A DNA stretch of 64,000 bases from Acidimicrobiaceae bacterium (GTDB lineage: Bacteria; Actinomycetota; Acidimicrobiia; Acidimicrobiales; RAAP-2): contig PLHJ01000003.1 in assembly GCA_003138895.1 (NCBI GenBank), positions 23,550 to 87,549 on the forward strand, read 5' to 3'. Of this stretch, positions 43,325 to 51,216 are shown in pieces. How positions within the stretch are numbered: position 1 is the stretch's first letter; every line of letters starts with the position of its first letter. Below the pieces are notes generated by a model. That model did not search any database. It saw nothing but the letters and a program-made list of their open reading frames with translations, and was not told the origin of the DNA. The translations under genes and the position numbers were made by a program.

Positions 43325-44512
43325 TTAGCCCTTGGCGAGGTCGACGGCCGCGCTGGCTAAGAGACCAGCCGCCACGCGCAGCGCGCCATCATCGACCGCG
43401 AAGTCGGGACTGTGGTGCATGCCGCTTGATCCGTCGGCGAGCGCGCCACCAACGAACAGATAACAACCCGGTACGCGTTCCAAAAATTCTGACATGTCGT
43501 CACTGGGGCTCGCCGGAGGAATCCGCATGTAATTTGCTTCACCCACGAAGCGCTTGGCGGATGCTTCGACGAGCTCGGTGATGCGGGGATCGTTGTTCAC
43601 GACGGGTGTGCTGCCGTCTTCTTGTAACTCGCAGGTGACACCAAAAGCGCGGCTCGTTTCGTCTACCAATGCTTCGAGACGTCGCCACGCTTGGCGTTTT
43701 TGATCAGCGTCAAAGGTGCGAAGAGTGCCTCGAAGTATGGCCGTGCGCGGTACGACATTCTTGGCTGTTCCAGCCTGAAGGACACCCGCCGAGCAGGCGC
43801 AGTTGGTTCCTTCGTAACTAAGTCCTTCGACGGCACCGCCGACGAGTGGTGCGAGGTGCGATATGGCAAGCACGACATTGCCATCCGCCGAGGCCATGGC
43901 CCCGTGGCCACCCTTTCCTCGAAATTGCACCGTGAACCCCGTCGCTTCGCTCATAATTGCTCCGGGTCGCGTCGCGACAAAACCTACGGGGGCAAGAGAC
44001 GTGACGTGGATACCAATCGCTGCGTCCACGTGGTTTTGCTCCAAGACACCGCCATCGATCATGGCCTTGGCGCCGCCCAGACCTTCTTCGGCGGGCTGAA
44101 AGAGGACGACGAATTTTCCTACGAGATCGTCGCGACGCGAACCCAGAAGCTCCGCAATGCCTAAGAGGGCGGCCGTATGAATATCGTGCCCGCACGCGTG
44201 CATTGCACCTTCGGTCTTTGACGCGTAGGAGAAATCGCGTTCTTCGGTCACGGGTAGGCCATCGATGTCGGCGCGAATAAGCACGGTCTTTCCGGGTTTG
44301 CCGGTGTCTAACGTCGCGACGGCTCCCGTGGGAGTGGGACAGAACGCCTCCACCCAATCGAGTGCCGCGAGTCGTTCGCGAATCAGATTGGTCGTTCGAA
44401 CTTCTTCCCAAGAGGTTTCAGGGTGTTGGTGAAGATCATGACGGATGTCCACCATGTTGTCGTTGGCGCTGTCGAGCAGTGCGGGAAGTTCGTCAAAGAA
44501 GTCGTAGGCCAC
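43325..44512 (-). CDS. M20-family amidohydrolase
   Basis: The 395-residue enzyme has the M20 metal motifs HACGHDIHTAALLG and LFQPAEEGLGGAKAMIDGG, plus HGAMASADGN in the lid domain and ASPSDDMSEF. These features match hippurate hydrolase, IAA-amino acid hydrolase and N-acyl-amino-acid amidohydrolases. The longest frame would start at 44629 inside the tRNA-Arg gene, so the GTG at 44512 (VAYDFFDELPALL) is preferred; ATG 44455 is a later alternative. It converges with the ROK gene, with 7 bases between the stops. Confidence 0.88.
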   Translation of the reverse strand: MAYDFFDELPALLDSANDNMVDIRHDLHQHPETSWEEVRTTNLIRERLAALDWVEAFCPTPTGAVATLDTGKPGKTVLIRADIDGLPVTEERDFSYASKTEGAMHACGHDIHTAALLGIAELLGSRRDDLVGKFVVLFQPAEEGLGGAKAMIDGGVLEQNHVDAAIGIHVTSLAPVGFVATRPGAIMSEATGFTVQFRGKGGHGAMASADGNVVLAISHLAPLVGGAVEGLSYEGTNCACSAGVLQAGTAKNVVPRTAILRGTLRTFDADQKRQAWRRLEALVDETSRAFGVTCELQEDGSTPVVNNDPRITELVEASAKRFVGEANYMRIPPASPSDDMSEFLERVPGCYLFVGGALADGSSGMHHSPDFAVDDGALRVAAGLLASAAVDLAKG

Positions 44513-44614
44513 GAAGTTGAGCGTAGGCCAAGATTCCTTTAGGGATACACGAAGGCCAAGTTGGTGCACGACGACTTGTCGGGTAAGATTATTTTCTGTC
44601 GTAGAACAGAACCA

Positions 44615-44688
44615 GCGCTCGTAGCTCAACGGATTAGAGCATCTGACTACGGATCAGAAGGTTGGGGGTTCGAATCCCTCCGGGCGCA
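44615..44688 (+). tRNA. tRNA-Arg (ACG)
   Basis: Acceptor GCGCTCG pairs with CGGGCGC (one wobble). The D-arm is GCTC/GAGC, the anticodon stem TCTGA/TCAGA holds loop CTACGGA (anticodon ACG, expected to be edited to inosine), and the T-arm is GGGG/CCTC with TTCGAAT. Discriminator A, CCA not encoded. Length 74 bases. Confidence 0.93.
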
Positions 44689-44715
44689 CTTACTGACTTG
44701 TACGGTTTGAACCGT

Positions 44716-46074
44716 CTATTTCTTTTCACCCGTATCAAAGGTGAAGGTAAGCGCCAGTCCACCGAGATCACTCCTTGAGGTCGTCATCCGGCCGTTCAGC
44801 GCCTGGGCCACGTCGTACATGATGCTCATGCCCAGACCCGAACCGCCCGAAATACGGGATCGAGATTCTTCGAAACGCTCGAATCGCTTCGGCGCGAGTC
44901 CATACGCGTGTGGGGGAAGACCAGACCCCGCATCGTCAACTTTCATCACAATGCTTGCACCAAGCTTTCGCAAACTTATTGAAACGTCCGTCCCATTAGG
45001 CGTATATTTCTTGATGTTGGTCAACGCGTTACTTATCAAGCGCTCGAAATACTCGCGGTTTCCCGTGACGACCATGCCAGGTTCAATGTCGCTTCGGACT
45101 TCGCGATCGGGGTTGTCGGTTTCAAAATCTCGGACTTTGGCTGCGAGAAATTCGCTGAGATTGCAGTCACCCTTGTCGCGCAGAGGTGCGTCGCGAACTT
45201 CCGCCAGGAAAAGTAGATCGCTCACGAGTGCGTCAATGCGAACAACTTGAAGTTTTATGCGTTGGGCAGCGTCACGCTTCTCGTCATCACTGACACCCGA
45301 CGTCGTGAGAAGTTCACTGTATCCCTGAATGACCGTCAGGGGTGTTCGAAGTTCGTGAGACGCATCGCCGACGAATCGTTGCATGGCGTCGGTCGAATCT
45401 TTTTCAACTTTTATGGCAGAACGCAGTGATTCCACCATATGGTCAAGTGATGTTCGAAGTTCTTTCACGACAGAACTTCCCGACGAACGTGGTAGTGCAA
45501 TATCCTCGTCGCGGGCAATCGCTGAGGCGTAGTGAATCAATCGGTCAATCGATTGCACGTCGGGGCGAACGACGAATCGGGCGACGAGAGCCATTACCAG
45601 TGCGGCAACGAGAGCAACGAGAGCAACGCGCAATTCGAGGGAGCGATTGGCTGCCGCGATGCTCGACGTGGAGGCTGCGACAAGCAGATATGAGCCGCCG
45701 CCAATATTGATGGATCGAAACACGAATCCCGGAAGATTGGAAGCGCTGGTGACTGAGCGAAGGGAACTTCGAACGTTGGCCAACGTTGGAGCGATGGTCA
45801 AAGGAACCTTTCCCGAGTTCACCTGGGTCGTGCTATCTGTTTGGTCAATGACGTCGAGCGTGAGATCGGAGTTGTTTTGCTGCACTACGTAAAGAGCATC
45901 ACTCAAAGCGGAAAGCGGATGACCCTCGCCACTGTCAATGACGGCATTGATGGAACTGTCGAGCGTCGCGTACTGAGAATTGTTGCTCAGGTGCACGGCG
46001 TACCAGCCAACGCCTAAGGCCACAATCAGGGTCATGGCGAGAAGTACCGCGGTGAGGCGGTTAGCGAGACTCAC
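44716..46074 (-). CDS. Two-component sensor histidine kinase, PhoR/MprB-like
   Basis: The 452-residue kinase has helix 1 (residues 8-28), an extracytoplasmic domain of about 115 residues, helix 2 (148-170) and a HAMP-like segment with RPDVQSIDRLIHYASAIA. A HisKA domain follows with H240 in FVGDASHELRTPLTVIQGYSELL, then an ATPase domain with LISNALTNIKKYTPNG and GGSGLGMSIMYDV. The external domain is of the MprB/PhoR type. The GTG start overlaps the regulator stop (GTGA). It pairs with the upstream regulator gene. Confidence 0.9.
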   Translation of the reverse strand: MSLANRLTAVLLAMTLIVALGVGWYAVHLSNNSQYATLDSSINAVIDSGEGHPLSALSDALYVVQQNNSDLTLDVIDQTDSTTQVNSGKVPLTIAPTLANVRSSLRSVTSASNLPGFVFRSINIGGGSYLLVAASTSSIAAANRSLELRVALVALVAALVMALVARFVVRPDVQSIDRLIHYASAIARDEDIALPRSSGSSVVKELRTSLDHMVESLRSAIKVEKDSTDAMQRFVGDASHELRTPLTVIQGYSELLTTSGVSDDEKRDAAQRIKLQVVRIDALVSDLLFLAEVRDAPLRDKGDCNLSEFLAAKVRDFETDNPDREVRSDIEPGMVVTGNREYFERLISNALTNIKKYTPNGTDVSISLRKLGASIVMKVDDAGSGLPPHAYGLAPKRFERFEESRSRISGGSGLGMSIMYDVAQALNGRMTTSRSDLGGLALTFTFDTGEKK

Positions 46075-46760
46075 GAGGAAGACTTTGCTTCAACAAGCTT
46101 GAAGCCAACTCCTCGGATGGTCGTGATCGGGGCAAAACCTTCATGATTAATTTTTTTGCGCAAGTATGAGACATAGGTATCAAGGACGGATGTCTCGCTT
46201 TCAAAGTCGATGCCCCACACCTCGCTGAGTAATTGTTCGCGGGTCAGCATGCGATTCTTTCGAGCCATCAAAGTTTCGAGCAGTCGGTATTCGGTCGCGG
46301 AGAGATCGATGAAATCGTCACCATAAAACACTTCGTGCCGATCAAGGTTCATAACGAGTGGGCCACACACATAGTGGTGGTCGTCACTTTCTTTTCCATC
46401 GGTACGGCGAAGAATGGCGCCGACGCGCAAAATGAGTTCTTCGAGACTAAAAGGCTTTCGCACGTAGTCATCGGCGCCCGAGCGAAGACCCCTCGCGATA
46501 TCGCTTTCGTCGTCACGAGCAGAAAGCATTAGTACCGGTGTTGTTGAGTCCTGGTCGCGAATGGTTTCGAGAAAAACAAAACCGTCCATGACGGGCATGT
46601 TGATATCGACAATGCATAAATCAATGTCACGACTGCGCCACAGTCGAAGGGCTTCTTCGCCGTTGGAGGCGACGTCGGTGTCGTAGCCAGCGATGCGCAG
46701 AGCACTGCTCAGGAGATCACACACATCTTTCTCGTCGTCGACGACCAGAATTCGAGACAT
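46071..46760 (-). CDS. OmpR/PhoB-family response regulator, PhoP/MprA-like
   Basis: The 229-residue regulator has a receiver with D52 in LCIVDINMPVMDG and K in DYVRKPFSLEELILRVGAILRR. A winged helix follows with LSATEYRLLETLMARKNRMLTREQLLSEVWG and VSYLRKKINHEGFAPITTIRGVGFKL. ATG 46760 is chosen because AGGAG lies at proper distance from it and too near to the GTG six bases upstream. A direct repeat that resembles the mycobacterial PhoP box lies in the adjacent divergent promoter. Confidence 0.92.
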   Translation of the reverse strand: MSRILVVDDEKDVCDLLSSALRIAGYDTDVASNGEEALRLWRSRDIDLCIVDINMPVMDGFVFLETIRDQDSTTPVLMLSARDDESDIARGLRSGADDYVRKPFSLEELILRVGAILRRTDGKESDDHHYVCGPLVMNLDRHEVFYGDDFIDLSATEYRLLETLMARKNRMLTREQLLSEVWGIDFESETSVLDTYVSYLRKKINHEGFAPITTIRGVGFKLVEAKSSS

Positions 46761-46855
46761 TCGCACGCTCCTTTCTACGAATCGTATCGGTCTTTTCCCG
46801 ACAAAATAAGGGCTTTACAGCAAGAGGCATCGGTTCTAAAACAAAACTAAATGAT

Positions 46856-46872
46856 TCACAACTTCCTCACAA
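46856..46872 (+). promoter_or_regulatory. PhoP-box-like direct repeat TCACAA-n5-TCACAA
   Basis: TCACAA occurs at 46856-46861 and again at 46867-46872, 11 bases apart, the helical-turn spacing of OmpR/PhoB-family sites. M. tuberculosis PhoP is known to bind TCACAGC repeats with the same 11-base period. A -10-like TGTAAT (46888-46893) lies downstream, so the repeat covers the -35 position of the promoter for the small secreted gene at 46914, as expected for activation by the adjacent regulator (inference). Confidence 0.55.
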
Positions 46873-46913
46873 TTTTCGTCGGTACGTTGTAATTGTCGTT
46901 TAAGGGGAACATC

Positions 46914-47276
46914 ATGAAAAACAGGTTGCTTCGATCAGTAAGTGCGTTGGTCCTCGCGATGACGATTGCCGCGTCCATTCCGGCCGTTTCTTACGGAGCC
47001 GCCAAAAGTGGCACGACGACCACGACTATCAATAGTTCCCTTAAGACGTACCGCATTGCTCTTCGCGCGTACTTCGAAGCGCGCGTGTCTATTGCGGACG
47101 CCTACAAGAGCGCTGTGCAATCCGCAAAATCCGTGTGTGCTGCTGCCCTCTCTGTGGCCACGACGACGGCGGAACGCAGTGCAGCTAGAGCGGCGCTGCA
47201 GCTTGCCATTGTGCAGGCAACGGCTGTTCGCCAGGCCGCGCTAACCCAACTCGGCAATCCTCCAACACGGCCGTAG
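46914..47276 (+). CDS. Small secreted Ala-rich helical protein
   Basis: The 120-residue protein has a clear Sec signal peptide (MKNRLLRSVSALVLAMTIAASIPAVSYGA, cleavage after AYG-like alanines). A Thr-rich linker follows and then one long helical region rich in alanine with a single cysteine (SVCAAALSV). I do not recognise a family. AAGGGGA lies six bases before ATG 46914. It is expressed from the intergenic region shared with the two-component system and ends at a strong terminator, so it is a monocistronic gene possibly controlled by that system. Confidence 0.7.
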   Translation: MKNRLLRSVSALVLAMTIAASIPAVSYGAAKSGTTTTTINSSLKTYRIALRAYFEARVSIADAYKSAVQSAKSVCAAALSVATTTAERSAARAALQLAIVQATAVRQAALTQLGNPPTRP

Positions 47277-47289
47277 TTTTTGCGCAACG

Positions 47290-47332
47290 GGCCACCGTGT
47301 CAACTCTCGTAGTTGGCACGGTGGCCTTTTTT
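47290..47332 (+). terminator. Strong intrinsic terminator of the small secreted gene
   Basis: GGCCACCGTGTCAACT and AGTTGGCACGGTGGCC pair over 16 positions (one G-U) around a CTCGT loop. They are followed directly by six T residues, a textbook factor-independent terminator 13 bases after the stop codon. Confidence 0.95.
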
Positions 47333-47419
47333 CTTTGATCTTTGTTCAATCTCTTGGCGAGGTGAATCGCAACCCGTGTAATCCCGAGTTATGGAAGGTG
47401 ACAAAACTAGGGTCTTAAC

Positions 47420-48757
47420 GTGAGCAAACGAGCAGTGTGGGGACTTCGCGAGAGCACCGAAGACGTCCTCGATTACGTAAAGTTTGCTGGTTTTGAACTC
47501 ACGCGCGATCAACTCATGCGCCTTCACCAGCGCCGGCTCATCGGTCAAAATTTCCATATTTCTGGACTTCGAAGGTTCATTGGTGCACTTAATCCACCCG
47601 GAACCGCCGAGCGCATGCTGCGCATTGCTCGCTTAAAAGCGACGACCAAGAAACTGGACGAACTGGGATGGCGACTCTGGTGGGAAGGCTCGGAGGTTGA
47701 ACCCGAACTGGTTCGCGAATACCTCGTCAAGATCGCGACGCGCTGGGACGTACGACTCGGTGAAATTCACAATCCAACGACCACTGATGTTCCAGTCGAA
47801 GAAGAGCTCGGCGAGCGAGATATTCTCGACGAAGTTTTTTTCCAAAAACCAAACGCTACGCCTTCGATGGCCTCGGTACGAAAGCGACTGGGTAAAGGAA
47901 CTGATCTCTACGTTGAGTTTGCTGGCTTGCTCGTTGATTTGATGCGGGGCGACTTTTCAACACTAAGTGCATCGAGTATCTCGCTGTTCGCCGAAGACGA
48001 TGTTTCGCCATCAGAAGTGCACGAGACGGCGCTTCGCGCCATGCGCTCAGCAATGACGCAACCGTTTGCTGAACTCGTGGCGTCGTTGGACGATGAACAG
48101 ATTGAAAACGCTCGCCCCGTGGCACTGCTACTTTCGCGCATCATTGCGAGCATTGGCGATATTGTGAATGACGCGTACGGCGGCGGCACGCGCGACACGG
48201 CCGCCGTTGGAAAAAGTCTGGTCGCGCTTTCGGAGAATCCCGAAGAGCAGGTGCTTTCATTACTGCTCACGACCTCGTTTTTGAAGGACGAGCATCTTCG
48301 TGAACACTTGCCTGAATTTGAAGAGATTGATTTGCACGTTCCTGCCATTTCTTTCCTCGATTACTTGCGACTCGAGTTTTTGGCGAGTGAAGTTCCCGGC
48401 CTTGAGCGACTGATGACGCCCGCTCGGATCCACGCAGCGTTTGAGTCTCTCGAAGGCGCAGAACGCTGGCGCACGCTGTTTGATCAATTTCGTGTCGAAC
48501 ACTTTGACGAAGTGGAAGACGCCATGACGTCACGCCCCGATTTGTTTGGAAGTGAGCCGTTGGAGGAAGAAGACGGTGACGAAGAAGACGAAGAAAAAGT
48601 GAACAGTAAAAAAAAAAATCTTAAAACGAGTCCGAGTAAGGCTCCTTTAGAAGCACGCGTCTCGCTGAGCGGCGTTGCTCCCCAAGCGCTCTGGAACGTG
48701 CTTTCGGCCCTTCGCCAACTGCAGAAGTTCTATTTTCCACTCGCCAGCGACGAGTAA
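47420..48757 (+). CDS. Unrecognised 445-residue protein with internal poly(A) run
   Basis: I do not recognise this protein. It is soluble, with an N-terminal part (SKRAVWGLRESTEDVLDYVKFAGFELTRDQLMRLHQRRLI) that reads like a helix-turn-helix-type or winged domain. A mostly helical middle follows, then an acidic linker (EEEDGDEEDEEKVNSKKKN, about residues 385-405) and a short C-terminal helix pair. The linker DNA contains eleven consecutive A (48608-48618). GTG 47420 is preceded by a GGG-containing leader. No neighbouring genes hint at a pathway. Confidence 0.65.
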   Translation: MSKRAVWGLRESTEDVLDYVKFAGFELTRDQLMRLHQRRLIGQNFHISGLRRFIGALNPPGTAERMLRIARLKATTKKLDELGWRLWWEGSEVEPELVREYLVKIATRWDVRLGEIHNPTTTDVPVEEELGERDILDEVFFQKPNATPSMASVRKRLGKGTDLYVEFAGLLVDLMRGDFSTLSASSISLFAEDDVSPSEVHETALRAMRSAMTQPFAELVASLDDEQIENARPVALLLSRIIASIGDIVNDAYGGGTRDTAAVGKSLVALSENPEEQVLSLLLTTSFLKDEHLREHLPEFEEIDLHVPAISFLDYLRLEFLASEVPGLERLMTPARIHAAFESLEGAERWRTLFDQFRVEHFDEVEDAMTSRPDLFGSEPLEEEDGDEEDEEKVNSKKKNLKTSPSKAPLEARVSLSGVAPQALWNVLSALRQLQKFYFPLASDE

Positions 48758-48794
48758 TCGTGGACATGTCGGCCAACGGCGCCGATAAACGCTG

Positions 48795-49118
48795 TTAGGA
48801 AATTGGCTCGGCGATCACGGCGGTACCGTACGCGAGAATCTCCTGGAACGTGCCCGCTAATTCATTGGAGTCATAGCGAACGGCCAGGACAGCGGTGGCG
48901 CCCATGGCCTGGGCAGCTTCCGTCAAGCGATCGAGCGCCTCTTGGCGAGCTTCGGTCAACTGCTTCGTGAGGCCCTTTAGTTCGCCGCCGCCCAGCGCTT
49001 TAAACGACGCACCAATTTGGGCGCCAACGTTTCTCGTGCGAACCGTCAAACCATTTACTTCACCAAGCACTCGGGTAATTTTGTAACCCGGCAAATCATT
49101 CATCGTGACAATCAACAT
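48795..49118 (-). CDS. UPF0145 (YbjQ-like) protein
   Basis: The 107-residue protein reads MLIVTMNDLPGYKITRVLGEVNGLTVRTRNVGAQIGASFKALGGGELKGLTKQLTEARQEALDRLTEAAQAMGATAVLAVRYDSNEL, which is the complete UPF0145/YbjQ pattern. The function of this pentameric family is unknown; it is often described as a heavy-metal-binding domain. It is a single gene, convergent with the 445-residue protein gene. Confidence 0.92.
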   Translation of the reverse strand: MLIVTMNDLPGYKITRVLGEVNGLTVRTRNVGAQIGASFKALGGGELKGLTKQLTEARQEALDRLTEAAQAMGATAVLAVRYDSNELAGTFQEILAYGTAVIAEPIS

Positions 49119-49303
49119 ATTGAGCCTTTCCGCGTCTCAACGTGCACTTTAACGTTGAATGCCGCGGCATACGAATAGGTGCTGGTGGGGGCAAGAGACT
49201 GAGCGCGAGAAAGAGAGCACGGACCTTTGGACGTAGTTGGCCCACCAACCGGCGTGTCTGGCGTGCTTACACTGAGAAGAGTGTTACGAGTCGGGGGAAC
49301 CTA

Positions 49304-49651
49304 ATGGATTTGAACGAAGCCAGAGAACTCTTGGACACCGAACGTCTGGGCATCTTGAAACTCATTGGCAACCTTGACGTTGCGTCCCTTGAGGACCGAG
49401 AAGGAGCCAACGAACAAGGCGACCATGATGACTCGGCCGAGTCGCTCGTTGGTGAAGGCTACGACAGTGCCATTGAAGCAACGCTTCGCCGCCGCCTTAA
49501 CCAAGTTGAAGCAGCCCTTCTACGCATTGACGACGGTACCTACGGCCAATCAGTGCGAAGTGGGCTGCCCATTGCTGCTGCCCGCTTAGAGGCAGACCCA
49601 GCCGCCGAGTTAACGGTAGAAGAAGCCGAAGCCGACCAGCTGAGCCTCTAG
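49304..49651 (+). CDS. DksA/TraR-like protein lacking zinc-finger cysteines
   Basis: The 115-residue protein has the DksA/TraR layout: an N-terminal coiled-coil (LNEARELLDTERLGILKLIGNL), an acidic tip region (EQGDHDDSAESL), a second helix (EATLRRRLNQVEAALLRID) and then DDGTYGQSVRSGLPIAAARLEADPAAELTVEEAE. In the family the last part is a C4 zinc finger (GTYGxCxxCGxxI...RLEA.P....C..C); here every one of the four cysteines is replaced. The ATG at 49304 has GGGGGAA upstream. It probably binds RNA polymerase without zinc, or has another role. Confidence 0.8.
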   Translation: MDLNEARELLDTERLGILKLIGNLDVASLEDREGANEQGDHDDSAESLVGEGYDSAIEATLRRRLNQVEAALLRIDDGTYGQSVRSGLPIAAARLEADPAAELTVEEAEADQLSL

Positions 49652-49668
49652 AACCGCATTTTTCACTT

Positions 49669-51216
49669 CTACCAACTGCGAAGTGAACGCCAGTGCTGTC
49701 TTGAGTTCTTAAATATCGTTGGCACCTGCGCGGCGAGCTGGTCATAACGGTCGGTGACGGCAGGGTTTGGATCAAAACGTCGCGCCGCGGGAAGTACATG
49801 GTTGATTTCGCCCAAGGTGCGTTCACCAAGGGCGACACCGGCGAGCACAGCCATACCGCGTAGTTGGGCATACATCGGGTCTGGCACCTGTTCGATCGTT
49901 CGGTTCAGCACGTCGGCGTAGATCTGGCACCACAGTGGTGACTGCGCTCCGCCACCCACCAGTCGAATGGGCTCCAACGGTTGCTTGGTGAAACGCTCGA
50001 CGTAGTGCAACAGCCAACGACTGTTGTAGGCCACGCCTTCGAGAACGGAGCGCACCAGATCATTGGCCGAAGTCGCGAGTTGGAGATTGGAAAAGCCAGC
50101 CCGAGCACTGTGCATGTCAATGGGCGAACGCTCGCCCGCCAACCACGGTGTAAAGACAACGCCGTTCGATCCGGCCGGCGACTTTTCAGCCATGGCGCAC
50201 AGGTCGTCGTAGGAAAGTGCTTCGCTGCCCAGCAACACGGTTCTGACCCAGTCGAGTGCCTTCGCGCCCGTTTCTTGATTGTTGACAAGTAGGTAACTGT
50301 CGTTGGTGAGTCCCGGCACTGTGGCGACTGAATGAGCAATGTCGGTTTTCTTTTTTGGGACGGGACAACTGATCCACGACGTGGTCGAGAGCGCTAGATG
50401 CGTTTGATACATCGAGGTGGTTCCGGCGCCCAGCGCCGCTGCTTGGAGATCGGGTAGGCCCGTGATGACGGCAACATCCGCGTTGAGGCCCAGTTCGCGA
50501 GCGACCGATGGTTGTACGACCCCAAGAATGGAGCCAATGGGTCGAAGAGGCGCCAACTTTTCTTCGTCAATGCCGAGCAACCGAACGAGCGACTTATCGT
50601 ACGAGTAGGTAGAAAGGTGACGAGTGTCGGTGAGCCAGGCTCCTTGCATGGATGCGTGTGATGCGTTTGCCGTGCCCGTGAATTGCATCGTGAGAAAGTC
50701 CACGGGCTCAAGAAACCATCTGGTGCGCTCCACAAGTGCGGGCTCTTGGCTTTGCAAGTAGAGAAAATGGCCAATGGGGTCGGCGCCAGAGAGCGAAGGT
50801 GCACCGCCGGTGTGCTGAATCCACTTCAATACGCGAAGTGGACGGTAACCCTGGGCGGGGCCGCCAATGAATCTTCTCGAGTACTTGGCACCGCGCGAGT
50901 CCATCCACATGATGCACAGCCCGGTCGGTGCGCCATTCGCGTCCACCGGAACGGTTGACGACCACTGGCCGGTGATGGCAACCGCGACTATGTCACTCGC
51001 TCGAACAGTGCTATTGCTGAGAAGTCGCTGGCTCGCTTCTTTAATGATTCGCCACCATTCGCCGGGGTCTTGCGTGGCTTCGCCGCGTGGTCCGTAGTTG
51101 GTTCGCACGTTGTGGAACTCTTTGGCAAGCACGTGACCCGTTAGAGATACGACGCCAATTTTGGGGCCACCCGTCCCGAGGTCCACGCACAAGCACGCGC
51201 GAGAGTCAGTCTCCAT
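49669..51216 (-). CDS. FGGY-family carbohydrate kinase (xylulokinase-like)
   Basis: The 515-residue kinase has the N-terminal phosphate loop CLCVDLGTGGPKIGVVSLTG, AVAITGQWSSTVPVDANG and the sugar-site DSRG segment. GLPDLQAAALGAGTTS, FTPWLAGERSP and RLVGGGAQSPLWCQIYADVLNR are the C-terminal ATP-binding parts. The substrate cannot be read from sequence. Start ATG 51216 shares its A with the stop of the upstream PLP-lyase gene (TAATG), so the kinase and lyase are made together. Confidence 0.9.
   Translation of the reverse strand: METDSRACLCVDLGTGGPKIGVVSLTGHVLAKEFHNVRTNYGPRGEATQDPGEWWRIIKEASQRLLSNSTVRASDIVAVAITGQWSSTVPVDANGAPTGLCIMWMDSRGAKYSRRFIGGPAQGYRPLRVLKWIQHTGGAPSLSGADPIGHFLYLQSQEPALVERTRWFLEPVDFLTMQFTGTANASHASMQGAWLTDTRHLSTYSYDKSLVRLLGIDEEKLAPLRPIGSILGVVQPSVARELGLNADVAVITGLPDLQAAALGAGTTSMYQTHLALSTTSWISCPVPKKKTDIAHSVATVPGLTNDSYLLVNNQETGAKALDWVRTVLLGSEALSYDDLCAMAEKSPAGSNGVVFTPWLAGERSPIDMHSARAGFSNLQLATSANDLVRSVLEGVAYNSRWLLHYVERFTKQPLEPIRLVGGGAQSPLWCQIYADVLNRTIEQVPDPMYAQLRGMAVLAGVALGERTLGEINHVLPAARRFDPNPAVTDRYDQLAAQVPTIFKNSRQHWRSLRSW

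Noticed and set aside
44513-44629. Longer amidohydrolase start at 44629
   Set aside because: It would begin inside the tRNA-Arg gene on the opposite strand; the family similarity starts well downstream.
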